From Asaia bogorensis (GTDB lineage Bacteria > Pseudomonadota > Alphaproteobacteria > Acetobacterales > Acetobacteraceae): DNA of 6,625 nucleotides. The position numbers and the translations under genes are program-made. The stretch spans positions 1-6,625 of the forward strand of contig CAMCEP010000154.1 of NCBI GenBank assembly GCA_945873675.1, given 5' to 3'. The notes under the pieces were generated by a model. It was given only the letters and a program-made list of their open reading frames with translations, made no database searches and had not been told where the DNA came from. Shown here piece after piece: positions 5,880 through 6,625 of the stretch (the first letter of the stretch is position 1; each line of letters starts with the position of its first letter).

Positions 5880-6625
5880 GGCGTGCCACCAGAAAACCGC
5901 GCGCGCAGCGTTGCATAGGCGCCACCCAAGCCGCGCGGAAAAATCAACACCAGCGCAATGATGGAGGCGCCCAGCAGAAAGCGCCAATGATCCGTGAGCG
6001 GCATGAAGACATCCTTGATGCTGTGGAAGGCCGCCGCCCCCAGCACCGGCCCCATCACGGTTTGCATGCCACCCAGCAGGATCATCGCGAGAAAATCCAC
6101 CGATAGCGGAATACCAAGCAAAGTCGGATCAATTGAGCCTTTCGAAAATGCATAAAGCCCGCCCGCCAACCCTGCTGCGGCACCGGCAATGGTGAAGCCA
6201 AGCCAACGGTGGCTGCGCACATCAATCCCAATCGCCTCAGCGCGCTGCGCAGAATCTCGCGCGGCGCGCAAGCTTGCACCGAAGGGCGCGTAGATCACAT
6301 GGCGCAGCACGAAAATGCCCAGCCCTGCCGCAACCAGCACGATGTAGTGATAGGCGCTGCGTGATGCAGCCCAAGTCGAAGGCCAAACGCCGACAATGCC
6401 GTTATCGCCGCCGGTGACCTCCACCCATTGAAAGCAGACCGCATAGGCAATTTGCGCGAAAGCAAGGGTCAGCATTGCCAGATAAATGCCCTGCAAGCGC
6501 ACAATGAAAAAGCCGAATAGCGCCGCGAAAAACCCGCCCGCCAAGGGGGCCGCGATCAGCGCCGGTTCCATCGGCATGCCGAGCTTCGTCACCAGAAGCC
6601 CGCTGGCATAAGCGCCAAGGCCGAA
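5876..6625 (-). CDS. livM: Branched-chain amino acid type ABC transporter permease LivM (N-terminus outside window)
   Basis: An inner-membrane permease subunit of the HAAT importer. The frame is open to the right edge and gives 249 residues of a protein usually about 300-350 or longer, so the N-terminal part is missing. The fragment starts with FGLGAYASGLL, a conserved LivH/LivM block, followed by LRLxGxYxAMxTLAF-like VRLQGIYLAMLTLAF (42-56), TGGDNGI (71-77), hydrophobic helices (about 93-110, 142-158, 175-190 and 213-230), the EAA-like cytoplasmic loop GASLRAARDSAQRAEAIGI (116-134), which should contact the ATPases, and LLGGMQTVMGPVLGA (183-197). The GTG at 6592-6590 could be mistaken for a start, but family similarity continues upstream of it, so it is an internal Val codon. 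The stop overlaps livG by ATGA. LivH and a periplasmic binding protein would be expected upstream, beyond the window. Confidence 0.93.
   Translation of the reverse strand, partial: FGLGAYASGLLVTKLGMPMEPALIAAPLAGGFFAALFGFFIVRLQGIYLAMLTLAFAQIAYAVCFQWVEVTGGDNGIVGVWPSTWAASRSAYHYIVLVAAGLGIFVLRHVIYAPFGASLRAARDSAQRAEAIGIDVRSHRWLGFTIAGAAAGLAGGLYAFSKGSIDPTLLGIPLSVDFLAMILLGGMQTVMGPVLGAAAFHSIKDVFMPLTDHWRFLLGASIIALVLIFPRGLGGAYATLRARFSGGTP

Noticed and set aside
5880..5987. Upstream extension of livG by 36 codons
   Set aside because: It lies inside the livM 3' end in another frame. The ATGA overlap at 5876-5879 and the start of family similarity support the ATG at 5879.
6590..6592. GTG as a possible livM start
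   Set aside because: The frame continues upstream to the window edge with a conserved permease block (FGLGAYASGLL), so this codon is internal.

Overview
The window reads as ordinary chromosomal DNA from a fairly GC-rich proteobacterium. The gene content and protein style (PurH tail, RmuC, a NupC-type CNT carrier, a complete LivG/LivF pair) suit an alphaproteobacterium, perhaps of the Rhodospirillales/Acetobacteraceae type. That placement is inference from general familiarity, not from a search. Coding density is very high. The longest gap is 60 bases, so no stretch over 300 bases lacks a gene. I see no tRNA, rRNA, CRISPR array, insertion sequence, integrase or attachment site.

Left half, plus strand: the 3' end of purH (de novo purine synthesis) is followed 18 bases later by rmuC (DNA-maintenance protein). 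rmuC overlaps by ATGA with a concentrative nucleoside transporter gene. After a 60-base gap with a small hairpin and a strong Shine-Dalgarno sequence comes a class III PLP-dependent aminotransferase.

Right half, minus strand: a branched-chain/hydrophobic amino acid type (HAAT) ABC transporter operon reads in from the right edge. Its order is livM (permease, N-terminus outside the window), livG (ATPase), livF (ATPase). The genes overlap by 4 and 8 bases, so they are almost certainly one translationally coupled unit. The two transcription units converge, and the 3' ends of livF and the aminotransferase gene overlap by 11 bases.

Functionally, the left side touches purine metabolism and nucleoside uptake. 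The right side is amino acid or amide import next to a transaminase of unknown substrate. Nothing here amounts to a convincing undescribed system. The points most worth a second look are a likely leaderless start for rmuC at an extended -10 element, an altered nucleobase-contact motif in the nucleoside transporter, and the convergent overlapping gene ends with no room for a terminator.
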